From Lachnospiraceae bacterium (GTDB lineage: Bacteria; Bacillota; Clostridia; Lachnospirales; Lachnospiraceae): 64,000 nt of DNA. The translations under genes and the position numbers were made by a program. Below are positions 1-9,493 of the stretch, piece by piece. The stretch lies in contig JAIKXM010000005.1 of NCBI GenBank assembly GCA_024684085.1, forward strand, positions 1 to 64,000, read 5' to 3'. The notes under the pieces were generated by a model. It was given only the letters and a program-made list of their open reading frames with translations. It was not told the DNA's origin and made no database searches. The first letter of the stretch is position 1. Every line of letters begins with the position of its first letter.

Positions 1-77
1 TGAGTTGACTTAAACAGAATAAAACTAGATTTGCATTCAAGCAAATTAAGAAACGAACGTCATCAGACGCTCCTGAA

Positions 78-107
78 TACGCTGAATAGGCTGATACGCT
101 GAATAGG
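78..107. repeat. Short direct repeat, 13 bp with period 17
   Basis: The 13-mer TACGCTGAATAGG occurs at 78-90 and again at 95-107. It lies downstream of the rpsI terminator. No function is evident. Confidence 0.5.
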
Positions 108-123
108 AATAATCAAATATAAA

Positions 124-151
124 ACCGGAAGCCTTGGAACAGGCTTCCGGT
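124..151 (-). terminator. Rho-independent terminator after rpsI
   Basis: A perfect 10-bp stem (ACCGGAAGCC at 124-133, GGCTTCCGGT at 142-151) with an 8-nt loop lies 60 bp beyond the rpsI stop. Read on the minus strand it is followed by a T-rich run. It would end the long ribosomal transcript. Confidence 0.85.
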
Positions 152-211
152 AAATGAAATCTTTGATAATTCTCGTATAAAGAAATACTGTACTCTGGTA
201 AACCAGACTGA

Positions 212-613
212 TTATCTCTTACTGAACTGAGGAGCACGACGAGCTGCCTTTAAGCCGTACTTCTTTCTTTCCTTCATACGAGGATCTCTTGTAAGATATC
301 CTGCCTTCTTAAGTACAGGTCTGAACTCTTCATCAACCTGAAGAAGTGCACGTGAAATACCATGACGAACCGCACCGGCCTGACCTGTGTATCCGCCACC
401 CTTAACTGTAACCTTAACATCATACTTATCTGTTGTCTCGGTTGCTACGAGAGGCTGACGAACGATAACCTTAAGTGTCTCCAGCCCAAAATATTCATCA
501 ATACTTCTCTTATTGATTGTTATATTTCCATTACCAGGTACTAAATATACTCTGGCGATTGAACTCTTTCTTCTACCAGTACCATAATACTGAGATGTCT
601 TAGCCTTTGCCAT
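212..613 (-). CDS. rpsI: 30S ribosomal protein S9
   Basis: Encodes 133 residues, the usual length of bacterial S9. S9 is a small-subunit head protein whose C-terminal tail reaches the P-site tRNA. The tail here ends in the typical Ser-Lys-Arg, after the conserved basic stretch [13 protein letters not shown] start at the ATG (611-613) of [11 protein letters not shown], because an upstream in-frame start would add six residues lacking in the family and this ATG follows a good GGAG site. It is the last gene of the operon, 24 bp after rplM, and a terminator follows at 124-151. Confidence 0.97.
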   Translation of the reverse strand: MAKAKTSQYYGTGRRKSSIARVYLVPGNGNITINKRSIDEYFGLETLKVIVRQPLVATETTDKYDVKVTVKGGGYTGQAGAVRHGISRALLQVDEEFRPVLKKAGYLTRDPRMKERKKYGLKAARRAPQFSKR

Positions 614-637
614 TTTGTAATCTCCTTTCAACCTCTA

Positions 638-1066
638 CTAAAATGTTAATACTTCAGGCTTCTGAGCTGCATGAGGATGCTCTTCACCGGCGTATACGAA
701 CAACTTCTTATACATATCTCTTCCAAGAGGTCCCTTAGGAAGCATTCCCTTAACAGCAAGCTCGATAACTTCTTCAGGCTTCTTAGCTAACTTCTCACGA
801 AGTGTTGTCTCCTTCATACCGCCAACATAGTCTGAATGATGATAATAAATCTTCTGATCAAGCTTCTTACCTGTTACAGCGATCTTCTCAGCATTGGTAA
901 CGATCACGTAATCACCTGTATCAATATGAGGTGTGAAAATAGGCTTATTCTTACCTCTTAAAACCTTAGCTACTTCAGATGCAAGACGACCTAATGTCAT
1001 GCCTGTAGCATCTACAACATACCATTTTCTATCAATTGTAGCCGGACTAGCCATAAATGTCTTCAT
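638..1066 (-). CDS. rplM: 50S ribosomal protein L13
   Basis: Encodes 142 residues. L13 is an early-assembly 23S rRNA-binding protein. The sequence shows the family signatures [16 protein letters not shown] near the N-terminus and a [16 protein letters not shown] segment near residues 108-123. A strong Shine-Dalgarno GGAGG precedes the ATG. It pairs with rpsI as in nearly all bacteria. It has its own promoter at 1224-1252 and a structured leader, so the rplM-rpsI pair can be transcribed independently of truA. Confidence 0.97.
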   Translation of the reverse strand: MKTFMASPATIDRKWYVVDATGMTLGRLASEVAKVLRGKNKPIFTPHIDTGDYVIVTNAEKIAVTGKKLDQKIYYHHSDYVGGMKETTLREKLAKKPEEVIELAVKGMLPKGPLGRDMYKKLFVYAGEEHPHAAQKPEVLTF

Positions 1067-1229
1067 AGTATTTCCTCCATATTATTAACCTGTTCCAAGA
1101 AAACATCAAATCGGGGCTATTGATCTGATATCTTCAAACTGCTTATCTTACGCGATAAGCCAACGGCGTGTCTCTTGATTCACTTCGGGGCTAATGAAGT
1201 TCCTCTACAGACCACACTGAGATATTTTA
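1067..1229 (-). ncRNA. Structured leader of rplM-rpsI (possible L13 leader)
   Basis: About 150 nt of untranslated leader lie between the promoter and the rplM ATG. It contains a perfect hairpin at 1141-1160 (GCTTATC / GATAAGC) and two similar GGGGCTA(T/A)TGA segments. Firmicute rplM operons often carry an autoregulatory L13 leader. I see structure but did not match a consensus, so the identity is an inference. Confidence 0.35.
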
Positions 1230-1252
1230 CTACATCATTTCCCCTGTGTCAA
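1224..1252 (-). promoter_or_regulatory. Sigma-A promoter for rplM-rpsI
   Basis: On the minus strand the -35 box is TTGACA (1247-1252, a perfect consensus match), the spacer is 17 bp, and the -10 box is TAAAAT (1224-1229). Transcription would start near 1217, about 150 nt upstream of rplM. Confidence 0.85.
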
Positions 1253-1344
1253 TAATATTTTCCTGTCCCTAATCACCCCTGATCACACCTCTGAAATGCG
1301 CTAAAGATCATAAGTTGCCTTTACATTTTCCTAACGAATATGAC

Positions 1345-2106
1345 TTACTCCATATCGACGATCCGCGCTAGTACCAGTCCCTGTGGCGGAGCAGTCATTG
1401 CGCCTCTGCGTCTGTCTTTATTATCCAGAATCTCTTTAATGTCAGCCGCCGTCTTTTTGCCACGACCTGCTTCCACAAGAGTTCCTGTAATTATCCTTAC
1501 CATATTATACAGGAAACCATTACCTGTAACACTTATGACAACCCTGTCATTATCCTGTATTACCCTAGATTCTTCTTTTATGACAGATATGTCAGTTATC
1601 GTACGAACATTACTGAGTGCCGTTCCCTTAACCGAACAAAAGCTTGTGAAATCATGTTCTCCCAACAGGACTTTAGCCGCCTCATTCATCTTATCAACAT
1701 CAAGCTTATAAGGAACGTGCCACGCAAATCTGGCCCCTATCGGATCGGCAATCCTCCCGCAATCAAGCACATACTCATAGGTCTTTAATGTCGCGCATTT
1801 TCTGGGATGCCAATAGGGCTCTGTTTCCCTGGCAGACACCACACGAATATCCTCCGGAAGTTGACTGTTCAATGCCATCGGCCAATTCTCAGCCGGAATT
1901 GCAGATGATGTGTCAAAAACAGCTCGATTGCCTCTTGCATGCACGCCGGCATCCGTACGGCTCGCACCGATCACCTGAATATCTTCTCCGGTGATCGCAT
2001 TAATAGCAGCATTCAGTTCACTTTCGATAGTCTTCACATTATCCTGTAGCTGCCAGCCATGATAATCCGTCCCATCGTAAGCCACATATATCAATATCCT
2101 TCTCAT
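1345..2106 (-). CDS. truA: tRNA pseudouridine(38-40) synthase
   Basis: Encodes 253 residues. TruA isomerises uridines 38-40 in the anticodon arm of many tRNAs. The catalytic motif SRTDAGVHARG with the nucleophilic Asp is present near residues 54-60, and the N-terminus IYVAYDGTDYHGWQ is typical. I start at MRRILIYVAYDG (ATG 2104-2106), because a longer frame would run back into the preceding peptidase gene. In clostridia truA normally follows ecfT directly. Here an M15 peptidase gene lies between them, 22 bp upstream. Confidence 0.96.
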   Translation of the reverse strand: MRRILIYVAYDGTDYHGWQLQDNVKTIESELNAAINAITGEDIQVIGASRTDAGVHARGNRAVFDTSSAIPAENWPMALNSQLPEDIRVVSARETEPYWHPRKCATLKTYEYVLDCGRIADPIGARFAWHVPYKLDVDKMNEAAKVLLGEHDFTSFCSVKGTALSNVRTITDISVIKEESRVIQDNDRVVISVTGNGFLYNMVRIITGTLVEAGRGKKTAADIKEILDNKDRRRGAMTAPPQGLVLARIVDME

Positions 2107-2128
2107 TATATCTTCGCCACGCAAATCG

Positions 2129-3043
2129 CTATTTCTTCTCAAAATGCTGGTAATCCTTAGAGCTGTTCCAATCACCGCCCCATGTAAACCCATGCTCCGT
2201 AAAAAGCTTATAGCACAGATCCTCCCTGTCTATCTTATAAGGGAACGGCTTATCCCGGTCGACATATTGTTCGCTTCCGATGGGCGTGATCACAGTCTCC
2301 CCATTTTTCCGATAGACAATATATGGATTGTATAGGGGATTGATGTCTACCGCCATTCCGAGTGCGTGATTCGAGAGTTTGTCCGTGCCTGCCACCACTC
2401 TGTAGCAGAAAGAGCTCGTATTATCAGCCTCCATGGACAGTTCGTCATCCGCATCAAAGTCATCTATCAGTCTAACGCTCTCCAGCCGATAATCATTCGC
2501 ATTCAACTCATAGAATATCTCAAGGATATCATCCGCTATGGCCTTATTGACCACCATCTCGCCATCGACCTCATCACCGTCAAAATTATGATATTTGAGA
2601 CGCACATACCTGAGGTCATCGAAGCTTATCTTGCTCTCATCCACTGTATCCGGATAAGAACGGCCTTTCATCCTGGCCTTCACTTCTTCCGGTATCGGTT
2701 CATAATAAAAATCATCCCCGTAATATACTCTTTCATTCACAGCATCAGAGACCTCCGATCCGTTAGTTTCGTCCTTCGTATCTGTATCCGTCTCAACGAC
2801 AGTATCCTCTTCGTCCTTCGTATCTGTATCCGCCTCATCGACAGTATCCTCTTCCTCATTCGTCACAGTCTCAGAAGTTTCAGTAACACCCTCTTGTGAC
2901 TGATCATTATCCTTAGCATAATCAGCCAACGTCTCCGAACCTCTTAGCATTCGCGCAAGGAAGGCAAATACTATGATCAAAACCGCAAGATATATGATCA
3001 TCTTCCACATAGAATCAGGCATTTTAATTTTAGTTAATCTCAT
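2129..3043 (-). CDS. Membrane-anchored M15 family D,D-carboxypeptidase-like protein
   Basis: Encodes 304 residues from the ATG at 3041-3043. One N-terminal membrane segment (about residues 11-28) is followed by an acidic Thr/Asp/Glu-rich linker containing two near-identical 14-residue repeats, then a C-terminal M15 peptidase domain. The zinc-site motifs are SNHALGMAVDINP (SxHxxGxAxD) and DYQHFE near the C-terminus. Family members trim the D-Ala or peptide part of peptidoglycan, so it probably acts outside the membrane on cell wall. The substrate cannot be told from sequence. It sits 56 bp after ecfT and 22 bp before truA, an unusual position. Confidence 0.85.
   Translation of the reverse strand: MRLTKIKMPDSMWKMIIYLAVLIIVFAFLARMLRGSETLADYAKDNDQSQEGVTETSETVTNEEEDTVDEADTDTKDEEDTVVETDTDTKDETNGSEVSDAVNERVYYGDDFYYEPIPEEVKARMKGRSYPDTVDESKISFDDLRYVRLKYHNFDGDEVDGEMVVNKAIADDILEIFYELNANDYRLESVRLIDDFDADDELSMEADNTSSFCYRVVAGTDKLSNHALGMAVDINPLYNPYIVYRKNGETVITPIGSEQYVDRDKPFPYKIDREDLCYKLFTEHGFTWGGDWNSSKDYQHFEKK
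2769..2852 (-). repeat. In-frame 42-bp tandem duplication in the M15 peptidase linker
   Basis: Two adjacent 42-bp units (2769-2810 and 2811-2852) differ at two positions and encode 14 residues each of the acidic linker. The linker length may vary between strains. Confidence 0.85.
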
Positions 3044-3099
3044 ATTTTTCCAATCATTTATAATAAACGCGCTTAGATACCGCCTGTCCGCACAGGGAT

Positions 3100-3900
3100 T
3101 CACCAATAGATACCGGCCAGAATGCATGCCGTCAGATATAATGCGAGTACGCATAAACTGATATAATCTCTTTTCTTATATATAAGAGGCTTCATCTTGG
3201 TACGACCGACGCCGCCCCTGTAACATCTGGCCTCCATAGCCATTGCAAGATCGTTGGCTCTTCTGAAAGCCGATATAAAAAGTGGAACCAAAAGAGGAAC
3301 CATACTCTTGGCCCGCTTGAGTATACCGCCCGACTCGAAGTCAGCGCCTCTTGCCATCTGAGCCTTCATTATCTTATCGGTCTCATCCATAAGTATAGGG
3401 ATGAATCTGAGAGCGATCGACATCATCATGGCCACTTCATGAACCGGAACCCTGAACTTTTTAAGGCCGCCAAGAAGACTCTCTAAACCGTCTGTAAGGT
3501 TATTGGGCGTTGTAGTCAGAGTAAGTAAGCCTGAGGCAAGTATCAGGAAGATAAGTCTGAATGCCATCTGTATTGCAAGCCTTACTCCTTCCATAGTGAT
3601 CTTGAATCTCATAAAAGACCAGATCACTGTTCCCGGTGTCAGGAACAGATTGAATATCACTGTAATGATCAGGAAGATGACAATAGCCTTCATTCCTTTC
3701 AGCATAAAGCGAAGAGGCACACGGCTCATTGCGATAAGGATCATCACAAAAGAACCTGTGATAAGACCACCGATCAGATTGTTACCTGCAAATATACCGA
3801 TTATTATAGCTACTATCCCTAAGAGCTTCACTCTGGGGTCCATTCGATGCAGCAGGGATTCAGTATGATAATATTGTCCTAATGTTATATCCTTTAACAT
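3100..3900 (-). CDS. ecfT: ECF transporter transmembrane subunit EcfT
   Basis: Encodes 266 residues with several hydrophobic helices. EcfT couples the two EcfA ATPases to interchangeable S-components that bind vitamins or metals. The coupling-helix motifs are recognisable: MARGADFESGG around residues 185-195 and MEARCYRGG near 221-229. The second shows Cys-Tyr where Arg-Gly is common. Its start overlaps the ecfA2 stop by 7 bp, so translation is probably coupled. No S-component gene is in the window, as expected for group II ECF systems. Confidence 0.95.
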   Translation of the reverse strand: MLKDITLGQYYHTESLLHRMDPRVKLLGIVAIIIGIFAGNNLIGGLITGSFVMILIAMSRVPLRFMLKGMKAIVIFLIITVIFNLFLTPGTVIWSFMRFKITMEGVRLAIQMAFRLIFLILASGLLTLTTTPNNLTDGLESLLGGLKKFRVPVHEVAMMMSIALRFIPILMDETDKIMKAQMARGADFESGGILKRAKSMVPLLVPLFISAFRRANDLAMAMEARCYRGGVGRTKMKPLIYKKRDYISLCVLALYLTACILAGIYW

Positions 3901-4742
3901 TTAAGTGCCCTCAGGATCTCAGCCGTGGCTTCACCTATAGTCGTTATATCGGTATTGACATCCATTCCGATACTTTTCAGTCTGTTCATTATATATGTCA
4001 TCTGCGGAGCGGCAAGCCCCACACTTTCAAGTTCTTCGATATGCATGAATACCTTCGAAGGGATATCATCAAAGATAAGCTTCCCCTTATTCATTACCAG
4101 TATCCTGCTCACATAATTGGCAACATCTTCCATACTGTGAGATACAAGTATAACGGTCAATCCGTATTCATCATGAAGCTTACTGATACTGTCCAGTATC
4201 TCATCTCTCCCTCTGGGATCAAGACCTGCGGTCGGCTCATCAAGTATAAGTACTTTGGGTTCCATCGCTAGAACACCGGCTATAGCCACTCTTCTCTTCT
4301 GTCCGCCTGACAGCTCAAAAGGAGAACTGCCATACAGTTCCTCGGCGATACCTGCCATTTCAAGAGCCTTTTTTGCTCTCTCCCTGCATTCTTCCGAAGA
4401 TAATCCGAGATTCTTGGGACCAAAGCATACATCATCAAGAACCGTCATCTCGAAGAGCTGGTGTTCGGGATATTGAAAGACAAGTCCTACCTTCTGTCTT
4501 AGAGTCTTAAGCGGGTATTTTTTCTCACAGATATTCTCACCGTCGACTATTATCTCTCCGCTTGTCGGCTTAAGCAGACCGTTGAGATGCTGGATAAGAG
4601 TTGACTTGCCGGAACCCGTATGGCCGATAAGACCGATAAAGTCTCCGTCATTGATGGTAAGATCTATATTATCGAGTGCCTTAACAGACATTTCGCTATT
4701 TGAATCGTATATATGACTTACATTGGTTAGTACGATAGACAT
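3894..4742 (-). CDS. ecfA2: ECF transporter ATP-binding subunit EcfA2
   Basis: Encodes 282 residues. An ABC ATPase with Walker A GHTGSGKST, signature ELSGGQKRRVAIAG, Walker B VLILDEPTAGLD and an H-loop in VSHSMED. It forms a heterodimer with EcfA1 to power the shared ECF transporter. The start codon overlaps the ecfA1 stop by one base and its end overlaps ecfT, so the three genes form a tight unit at the end of the alpha operon. Confidence 0.95.
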   Translation of the reverse strand: MSIVLTNVSHIYDSNSEMSVKALDNIDLTINDGDFIGLIGHTGSGKSTLIQHLNGLLKPTSGEIIVDGENICEKKYPLKTLRQKVGLVFQYPEHQLFEMTVLDDVCFGPKNLGLSSEECRERAKKALEMAGIAEELYGSSPFELSGGQKRRVAIAGVLAMEPKVLILDEPTAGLDPRGRDEILDSISKLHDEYGLTVILVSHSMEDVANYVSRILVMNKGKLIFDDIPSKVFMHIEELESVGLAAPQMTYIMNRLKSIGMDVNTDITTIGEATAEILRALKC

Positions 4743-5602
4743 TAATTCCAGCCTTTCAACTTCTTAAGTTCCGTTACAAGTTCATCAATGGTAAGTATAC
4801 CATCCGGCAGGTCAACACCGTTCTTCTTAAGGTTAAGTGCAAGGAGCGTGATCTGAGGAACATCAAGTCTCAGTTCCTTAAGCTCATCCGCTCTTGAGAA
4901 TATCTCCTTAGGAGTTCCCGTCATCCTGATCTCTCCGGCATCCATTACAATGACTTTATTGGAATAGATGACCTCTTCCATATAATGTGTTATGAGGATG
5001 ACTGTTACATTCTCCACCTCATTAAGCGCTCTTGCAGCCCTTATCACATCTTTTCTTCCGTTAGGATCGAGCATCGCGGTAGGCTCATCCAGTATTATAC
5101 ACTTGGGATGCATGGCAATTATACCTGCAATGGATACACGCTGCTTCTGACCGCCGGAGAGCTTGTTGGGACTGTGTTTTCTGAACTCATACATGCCCAC
5201 AACTCTGAGACTCTCCTCAACCCTCTCCCAGATCTCCGATGTAGGTATACCTATATTCTCAGGACCGAAGCCAACATCCTCTTCCACGACCTGTCCGATG
5301 ATCTGATTATCGGGATTTTGGAAGACCATTCCGGCTCTTTTCCTTACTTCCCAAGTATTAGCCGCATCTCTTGTATCAAGCCCATCTACCATAACCGTAC
5401 CTTCAGCCGGCATAAATATGGCATTAAGGTGCTTGGCGAGAGTCGACTTACCCGAACCGTTAGAACCGAGTATGGTAACAAAATCCCCCTGTTCAACGGT
5501 AAAATCTATATCTTTAAGAGCCCTTTTTACAGACTCAATATTGCCATTTTCATCGTATTTCTTATAATCAAAAGATAATTTATCTGTTTTTATTAAACTC
5601 AT
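4742..5602 (-). CDS. ecfA1: ECF transporter ATP-binding subunit EcfA1
   Basis: Encodes 286 residues from the ATG at 5600-5602 (MSLIKTDKLSFDY). A GTG at 5635 would add 11 residues, but its AGGA lies directly against the start and is poorly placed. ABC ATPase motifs: Walker A GSNGSGKST, signature KLSGGQKQRVSIAG, Walker B CIILDEPTAMLD. Partner of EcfA2. It follows rplQ by 92 bp; I saw no convincing terminator between them, so cotranscription with the ribosomal genes is possible. Confidence 0.93.
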   Translation of the reverse strand: MSLIKTDKLSFDYKKYDENGNIESVKRALKDIDFTVEQGDFVTILGSNGSGKSTLAKHLNAIFMPAEGTVMVDGLDTRDAANTWEVRKRAGMVFQNPDNQIIGQVVEEDVGFGPENIGIPTSEIWERVEESLRVVGMYEFRKHSPNKLSGGQKQRVSIAGIIAMHPKCIILDEPTAMLDPNGRKDVIRAARALNEVENVTVILITHYMEEVIYSNKVIVMDAGEIRMTGTPKEIFSRADELKELRLDVPQITLLALNLKKNGVDLPDGILTIDELVTELKKLKGWN

Positions 5603-5694
5603 TCTCTTCGTGCCTACAGATGTGTACCGTTTCACTTCCTATGAAAAAATGGCTCGACGTACCGCCGAGCCATCTTAACATTATCGATCATTTA

Positions 5695-6219
5695 CTATAC
5701 AAGCTCAAGTAAAACTTCCATAGCGCCATCGCCCTTACGCTGACCGATCTTAACGATTCTTGTATAACCACCGTTACGTGCAGCATACTTAGGTGCTATT
5801 TCGTCGAATAACTTAGCAGGCATATCGATTGACTTAGTATTTCTCTTTCTTCCGGCTGCTTCAGTAGGAACAACTGTTACAGGAACAAGAGTCTTAAGCA
5901 TCTGTCTACGAGCATGAAGTCTTGAAGGCATATCCTTCTTGATCTCCTTATCGATCTCTGTATAAACAGTCTTCTTGTTCTCCTTAACTCTCTTGCCGTC
6001 CTTATCCTTAAGAGGAACCTTAGCCTTAACTGTTACCATCTCGAAGTTATCCTTCTCCTTAACAGCGAGTGCTATAAGGCCTTCGGCGATCTTCTGTACT
6101 TCCTTAGCCTTAGCCTCGGTTGTAACGATCTTACCATTGAATAATAAAGCTGTTACCTGATTTCTAAGTAAAGCTCTTCTCTGATCTGATGTTCTGCTTA
6201 ACTTTCTGTACTTTGCCAT
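5695..6219 (-). CDS. rplQ: 50S ribosomal protein L17, long clostridial form
   Basis: Encodes 174 residues. L17 lies at the exit-tunnel side of the large subunit. The N-terminal core ([18 protein letters not shown]) and C-terminal core ([16 protein letters not shown]) are standard. An extra lysine-rich segment around residues 60-105 makes the protein about 45 residues longer than typical L17. I recognise this as a form common in Lachnospiraceae. It follows rpoA by 104 bp. Confidence 0.96.
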   Translation of the reverse strand: MAKYRKLSRTSDQRRALLRNQVTALLFNGKIVTTEAKAKEVQKIAEGLIALAVKEKDNFEMVTVKAKVPLKDKDGKRVKENKKTVYTEIDKEIKKDMPSRLHARRQMLKTLVPVTVVPTEAAGRKRNTKSIDMPAKLFDEIAPKYAARNGGYTRIVKIGQRKGDGAMEVLLELV

Positions 6220-6323
6220 TTTTACTCTCCTTCTTCAAGCTGTCCGCGCTTATGTAGTCTTACCGGACATCCATTGAGATGCGGTCATCCGCCTTTGGTC
6301 TTACGACAACCGTAGTTAATAGA

Positions 6324-7277
6324 TTACTCTTCGCTCTGATTAAGCTCAAGACCAAGTTCTTTCAACTTAGCGAGTACTTCATCAAGAGACTTCTTGCCAA
6401 GATTACGAACCTTCATCATCTCATCGGGAGTCTTGCTTACAAGCTCCTTAACTGTGTTAATGCCGGCTCTCTTAAGGCAATTATATGAACGAACTGACAG
6501 TTCAAGCTCATCTATAAGGATGTTCTGCTTGTTAGTCTCGTCCGCTTCCTTCTCATTAGATGCAAGGATAGTTGTCTTGCCACCTGCCTCAGACAGATCA
6601 ATGAAAAGATTAAGATGCTCACTTAACACCTTAGCTGCAAGGCTTACAGCCTCTTCGGGAAGTAAAGTTCCGTTTGTGAGTACGTCAAGAGTGAGCTTAT
6701 CAAAATCAGTAGTATTACCTACACGAGTATTGTTAACTGTTACATTAACTCTCTCAACAGGTGTATAGATCGAATCGATCGAGATAACACCGATGGGAAT
6801 ATTGTCGCTCTTGTTCTTATCAGAACTTACATATCCTCTGCCCTTGGTGATAGTAAGCTCCATATAGAGCTTTCCTGAGCTGAGTGTTGCGATAACCTGA
6901 TCGGGATTCATGATCTCGATATCAGGAGTTACCTGAATGTCGGAAGCCTTAACAACTCCCTCACCCTGAAAATCAATGATAGCTGTAATAGGTTCATTGG
7001 ACTCGCTGTTATTCTTAATTGCGAGGCTCTTGATATTCATGATGATCTCAGTAACATCTTCCTTAACTCCGGGGATGGAACTGAACTCATGAAGAACGCC
7101 CTCAATCTTCACCTGGCTGACTGCAGCACCGGGAAGTGATGAAAGCATGATCCTGCGAAGGGAATTGCCCAATGTAATGCCATAACCTCTCTCAAGCGGC
7201 TCTACGACAAATCTACCATACTTCTTATCTTCAGAAATCTCTGCAACCTCAATACTGGGCTTCTCAAATTCAAACAT
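6324..7277 (-). CDS. rpoA: DNA-directed RNA polymerase subunit alpha
   Basis: Encodes 317 residues. The N-terminal assembly domain carries [16 protein letters not shown]. After a flexible linker near residue 245, the C-terminal DNA- and activator-binding domain carries [17 protein letters not shown] and [12 protein letters not shown]. Lies between rpsD and rplQ, the standard alpha-operon order. Confidence 0.98.
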   Translation of the reverse strand: MFEFEKPSIEVAEISEDKKYGRFVVEPLERGYGITLGNSLRRIMLSSLPGAAVSQVKIEGVLHEFSSIPGVKEDVTEIIMNIKSLAIKNNSESNEPITAIIDFQGEGVVKASDIQVTPDIEIMNPDQVIATLSSGKLYMELTITKGRGYVSSDKNKSDNIPIGVISIDSIYTPVERVNVTVNNTRVGNTTDFDKLTLDVLTNGTLLPEEAVSLAAKVLSEHLNLFIDLSEAGGKTTILASNEKEADETNKQNILIDELELSVRSYNCLKRAGINTVKELVSKTPDEMMKVRNLGKKSLDEVLAKLKELGLELNQSEE

Positions 7278-7327
7278 GTAGTATACCCCTCCTTGTGAAA
7301 ATGCAATACAATAAAACCAGCTGATTC

Positions 7328-7921
7328 TTACTTAGAATATAACTCGACGATAAGCATCTCATTAACTGGTACATCAATCATCTCACGAGAAGGTAAATTC
7401 TTAACTGTTCCCTTAAGACTCTGAATATCAGCATCAATCCACTCAGGTACAAGTCTTCCTGATGTTACCTCAAGAATATCCTTATATCTCTGTAATGACT
7501 TAGACTTCTCTCTGATCTCGATAACGTCGCCTGCCTTGATAAGGTATGAAGGAATATTAACCGACTTACCGTTAACAAGTACATGCTTATGTCCAACGAT
7601 CTGTCTTGCTTCTCTACGTGTTCTTGCAAATCCCATTCTGAATACTACAGAATCAAGTCTGCTCTCAAGGAGTGTCATCAGGTTATCACCTGTCATTCCC
7701 TTCATTCTGTCTGCCTTCTCATAATAATTACGGAAAGGCTTCTCAAGAATGCCATAGATAAACTTAGCCTTCTGCTTCTCACGTAACTGAAGACCATACT
7801 CACTCATCTTCTTGTTGCCGTGGATCTTAGTTCTGGTAGACTTCTTGTCATATCCCAGGAAAGTGGGATCAAGGTCGAGAGATCTGCATCTCTTAAGTAC
7901 CGGTGTACGATTTACTGCCAT
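7328..7921 (-). CDS. rpsD: 30S ribosomal protein S4
   Basis: Encodes 197 residues. S4 nucleates 30S assembly. The S4 RNA-binding domain (about residues 90-150) includes [20 protein letters not shown] and [14 protein letters not shown]. The N-terminal four-cysteine zinc site of some S4 proteins is absent, with only one Cys near residue 12, so this is a zinc-free form. The 120-bp gap before it contains a GCGTATATACGC palindrome that could be part of an S4-responsive site. I cannot confirm that. Confidence 0.97.
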   Translation of the reverse strand: MAVNRTPVLKRCRSLDLDPTFLGYDKKSTRTKIHGNKKMSEYGLQLREKQKAKFIYGILEKPFRNYYEKADRMKGMTGDNLMTLLESRLDSVVFRMGFARTRREARQIVGHKHVLVNGKSVNIPSYLIKAGDVIEIREKSKSLQRYKDILEVTSGRLVPEWIDADIQSLKGTVKNLPSREMIDVPVNEMLIVELYSK

Positions 7922-8041
7922 TTTTATTATCTCCTTTTGATGTTTACAGCGCGTATATACGCGTCTTCTTCCAACTGTTATTAATTCTGTCCGCCATGAT
8001 CGAATCTGTCTTCGAAAAACAGCGGGATATTAAGTGTTCAA

Positions 8042-8437
8042 TTACACACGACGTCTCTTAGGAGGACGACATCCGTTATGAGGAACAGGTGTAACGTCAC
8101 GGATACTCTGAACTTCAAGACCTGCAGCCTGAAGAGCACGAATAGCTGCCTCACGTCCTGAACCGGGTCCCTTAACGAATACATCTACCTTCTTAAGACC
8201 ATGAACAAGAGCTGCCTTTGTAGCTGTCTCTGATGCCATCTGAGCTGCGTAAGGTGTAGACTTCTTAGAACCTCTGAATCCAAGTCCACCTGCAGAAGCC
8301 CATGATAATGCATTACCCTGATCATCTGTCAATGTTACGATTGTGTTGTTGAATGAAGCCTGAATATGAGCCTGACCATGCTCCACATTCTTCTTAACAC
8401 GCTTCTTTACAACTTTCTTTGTTGCTGCTTTAGCCAT
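8042..8437 (-). CDS. rpsK: 30S ribosomal protein S11
   Basis: Encodes 131 residues. S11 forms part of the 30S platform. Conserved segments include [29 protein letters not shown] and the C-terminal [11 protein letters not shown]. Lies 92 bp after rpsM. Confidence 0.98.
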   Translation of the reverse strand: MAKAATKKVVKKRVKKNVEHGQAHIQASFNNTIVTLTDDQGNALSWASAGGLGFRGSKKSTPYAAQMASETATKAALVHGLKKVDVFVKGPGSGREAAIRALQAAGLEVQSIRDVTPVPHNGCRPPKRRRV

Positions 8438-8529
8438 TTTATTTACCTCTTTCTTCCTATTGACCTACTCCACTGTGAGTAGAGGATCCGTCCGCACTAT
8501 GCATGACGCATCCTGACAGTAAGAAAATC

Positions 8530-8898
8530 TTACTTCTTCTTATTAGCTATTGTCTTCTTGGGACCCTTACATGTTCTTGCGTTAGTCTTAGTCTTCTGAC
8601 CACGACAAGGAAGTCCACGTCTGTGACGGATTCCTCTGTAGCATCCGATCTCCTGGAGTCTCTTAATGTTAAGAGCTACATCTCTACGAAGATCACCTTC
8701 TACAAGATAATCTGCATCAATAACTTCGCTAAGCTTCTTAACCTCTTCATCGGTTAAGTCTCTTACACGAGTGTCAGGATTAACCTGAGCCTTTTCAAGA
8801 ATCTTTGTTGCACTTGCGCGACCAATACCATAGATATAAGTTAAACCGATCTCGATTCTCTTATCTCTTGGTAAGTCAATACCAGCAATACGAGCCAT
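8530..8898 (-). CDS. rpsM: 30S ribosomal protein S13
   Basis: Encodes 122 residues. S13 bridges the 30S head to the large subunit and contacts tRNA. Signatures: [20 protein letters not shown], the helix-hairpin-helix YGIGRASA, and the tail [19 protein letters not shown]. It follows rpmJ by 187 bp. Confidence 0.98.
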   Translation of the reverse strand: MARIAGIDLPRDKRIEIGLTYIYGIGRASATKILEKAQVNPDTRVRDLTDEEVKKLSEVIDADYLVEGDLRRDVALNIKRLQEIGCYRGIRHRRGLPCRGQKTKTNARTCKGPKKTIANKKK

Positions 8899-9085
8899 TT
8901 TGTCTCCTCATCTTTCTGCCGAATTCCGGCGATACTAATTGATTGGGGTGTTATCACACCCGGCCGACCACTATGATCGGCTTTTCCGATACTGTGTTAC
9001 ATTATTCTCGGTATCAAAAAGCAATAAACCGCATTGTGCGGATAAATATCTCTCTTGAACTCTTAAATAATGCGAGCGGGAATGA

Positions 9086-9199
9086 TCATCCCTGTCTCTG
9101 CTTGTGCTTAGGGTTCTCACAAATAATTCTGATAGATCCCTTTCTCTTTATAACCTTGCACTTTTCACAAATCGGCTTTACTGACGATCTTACCTTCAT
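9086..9199 (-). CDS. rpmJ: 50S ribosomal protein L36, zinc-binding form
   Basis: A 37-residue protein (ATG at 9197-9199, stop TGA at 9086-9088), too short for routine ORF finding. It begins [15 protein letters not shown] and keeps the zinc ligands: Cys11, Cys14, Cys27 and His32. A strong GGAGG lies just upstream. It stands between infA and rpsM as in other bacteria, but it is separated from infA by 297 bp because a repeat element occupies 9308-9493. Confidence 0.96.
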   Translation of the reverse strand: MKVRSSVKPICEKCKVIKRKGSIRIICENPKHKQRQG

Positions 9200-9307
9200 G
9201 TTAAGACCTCCTTTCCATTTTGTGCATACATGCGCTTCATCACTACACAAAGCGACCGTTTAACATTATAACACTAAGAAATAATGTTGTAAATAAGAAA
9301 TTCAATT

Positions 9308-9493
9308 ATTACTGTTCAAAGTCGCGTTTTTTGGACAGCAGCAGGTCAATATTTTCACAAGAAACGCCTAGTCAAACGTCGGTACTTAGCAAGGCAACGC
9401 CGAGCTTAGTATTCGCTACGCTCACATCGGAGCGAGAGCGCCGTTTCGGTGAATATATTGACCTGCTGCGTAAAGATACCCGTAAACAGTAAC
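9308..9493 (-). mobile_element. MITE-like element, copy 1 (variant-stem subfamily)
   Basis: A 186-bp non-coding element in the infA-rpmJ gap, reversed relative to copies at 43474, 50328 and 59196. The ends are ATTACTGTTC and AACAGTAAC. The inner stem is GCAGGTCAATATTTTCAC against GTGAATATATTGACCTGC, a different sequence from the other copies but still complementary. The core shares the GTACCGACGTTTGACTAGGCG type of sequence with copy 2. I see no target duplication, so it may be older. It ends 3 bp from the infA stop and is transcribed as part of the ribosomal mRNA. Confidence 0.85.

Noticed and set aside
4985-5578. 197-codon plus-strand open frame opposite ecfA1
   Set aside because: Antisense to a clear ABC ATPase, with no domain or ribosome-binding site of its own.
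5602-5635. GTG start for ecfA1 at 5635
   Set aside because: The AGGA lies directly against the GTG, too close to act, and the extra residues are not typical of the family.
9308-9493. Target duplication for element copy 1
   Set aside because: Flanks ATTCAATT and TTACTATT do not match in any convincing register, so no duplication is claimed for this copy.
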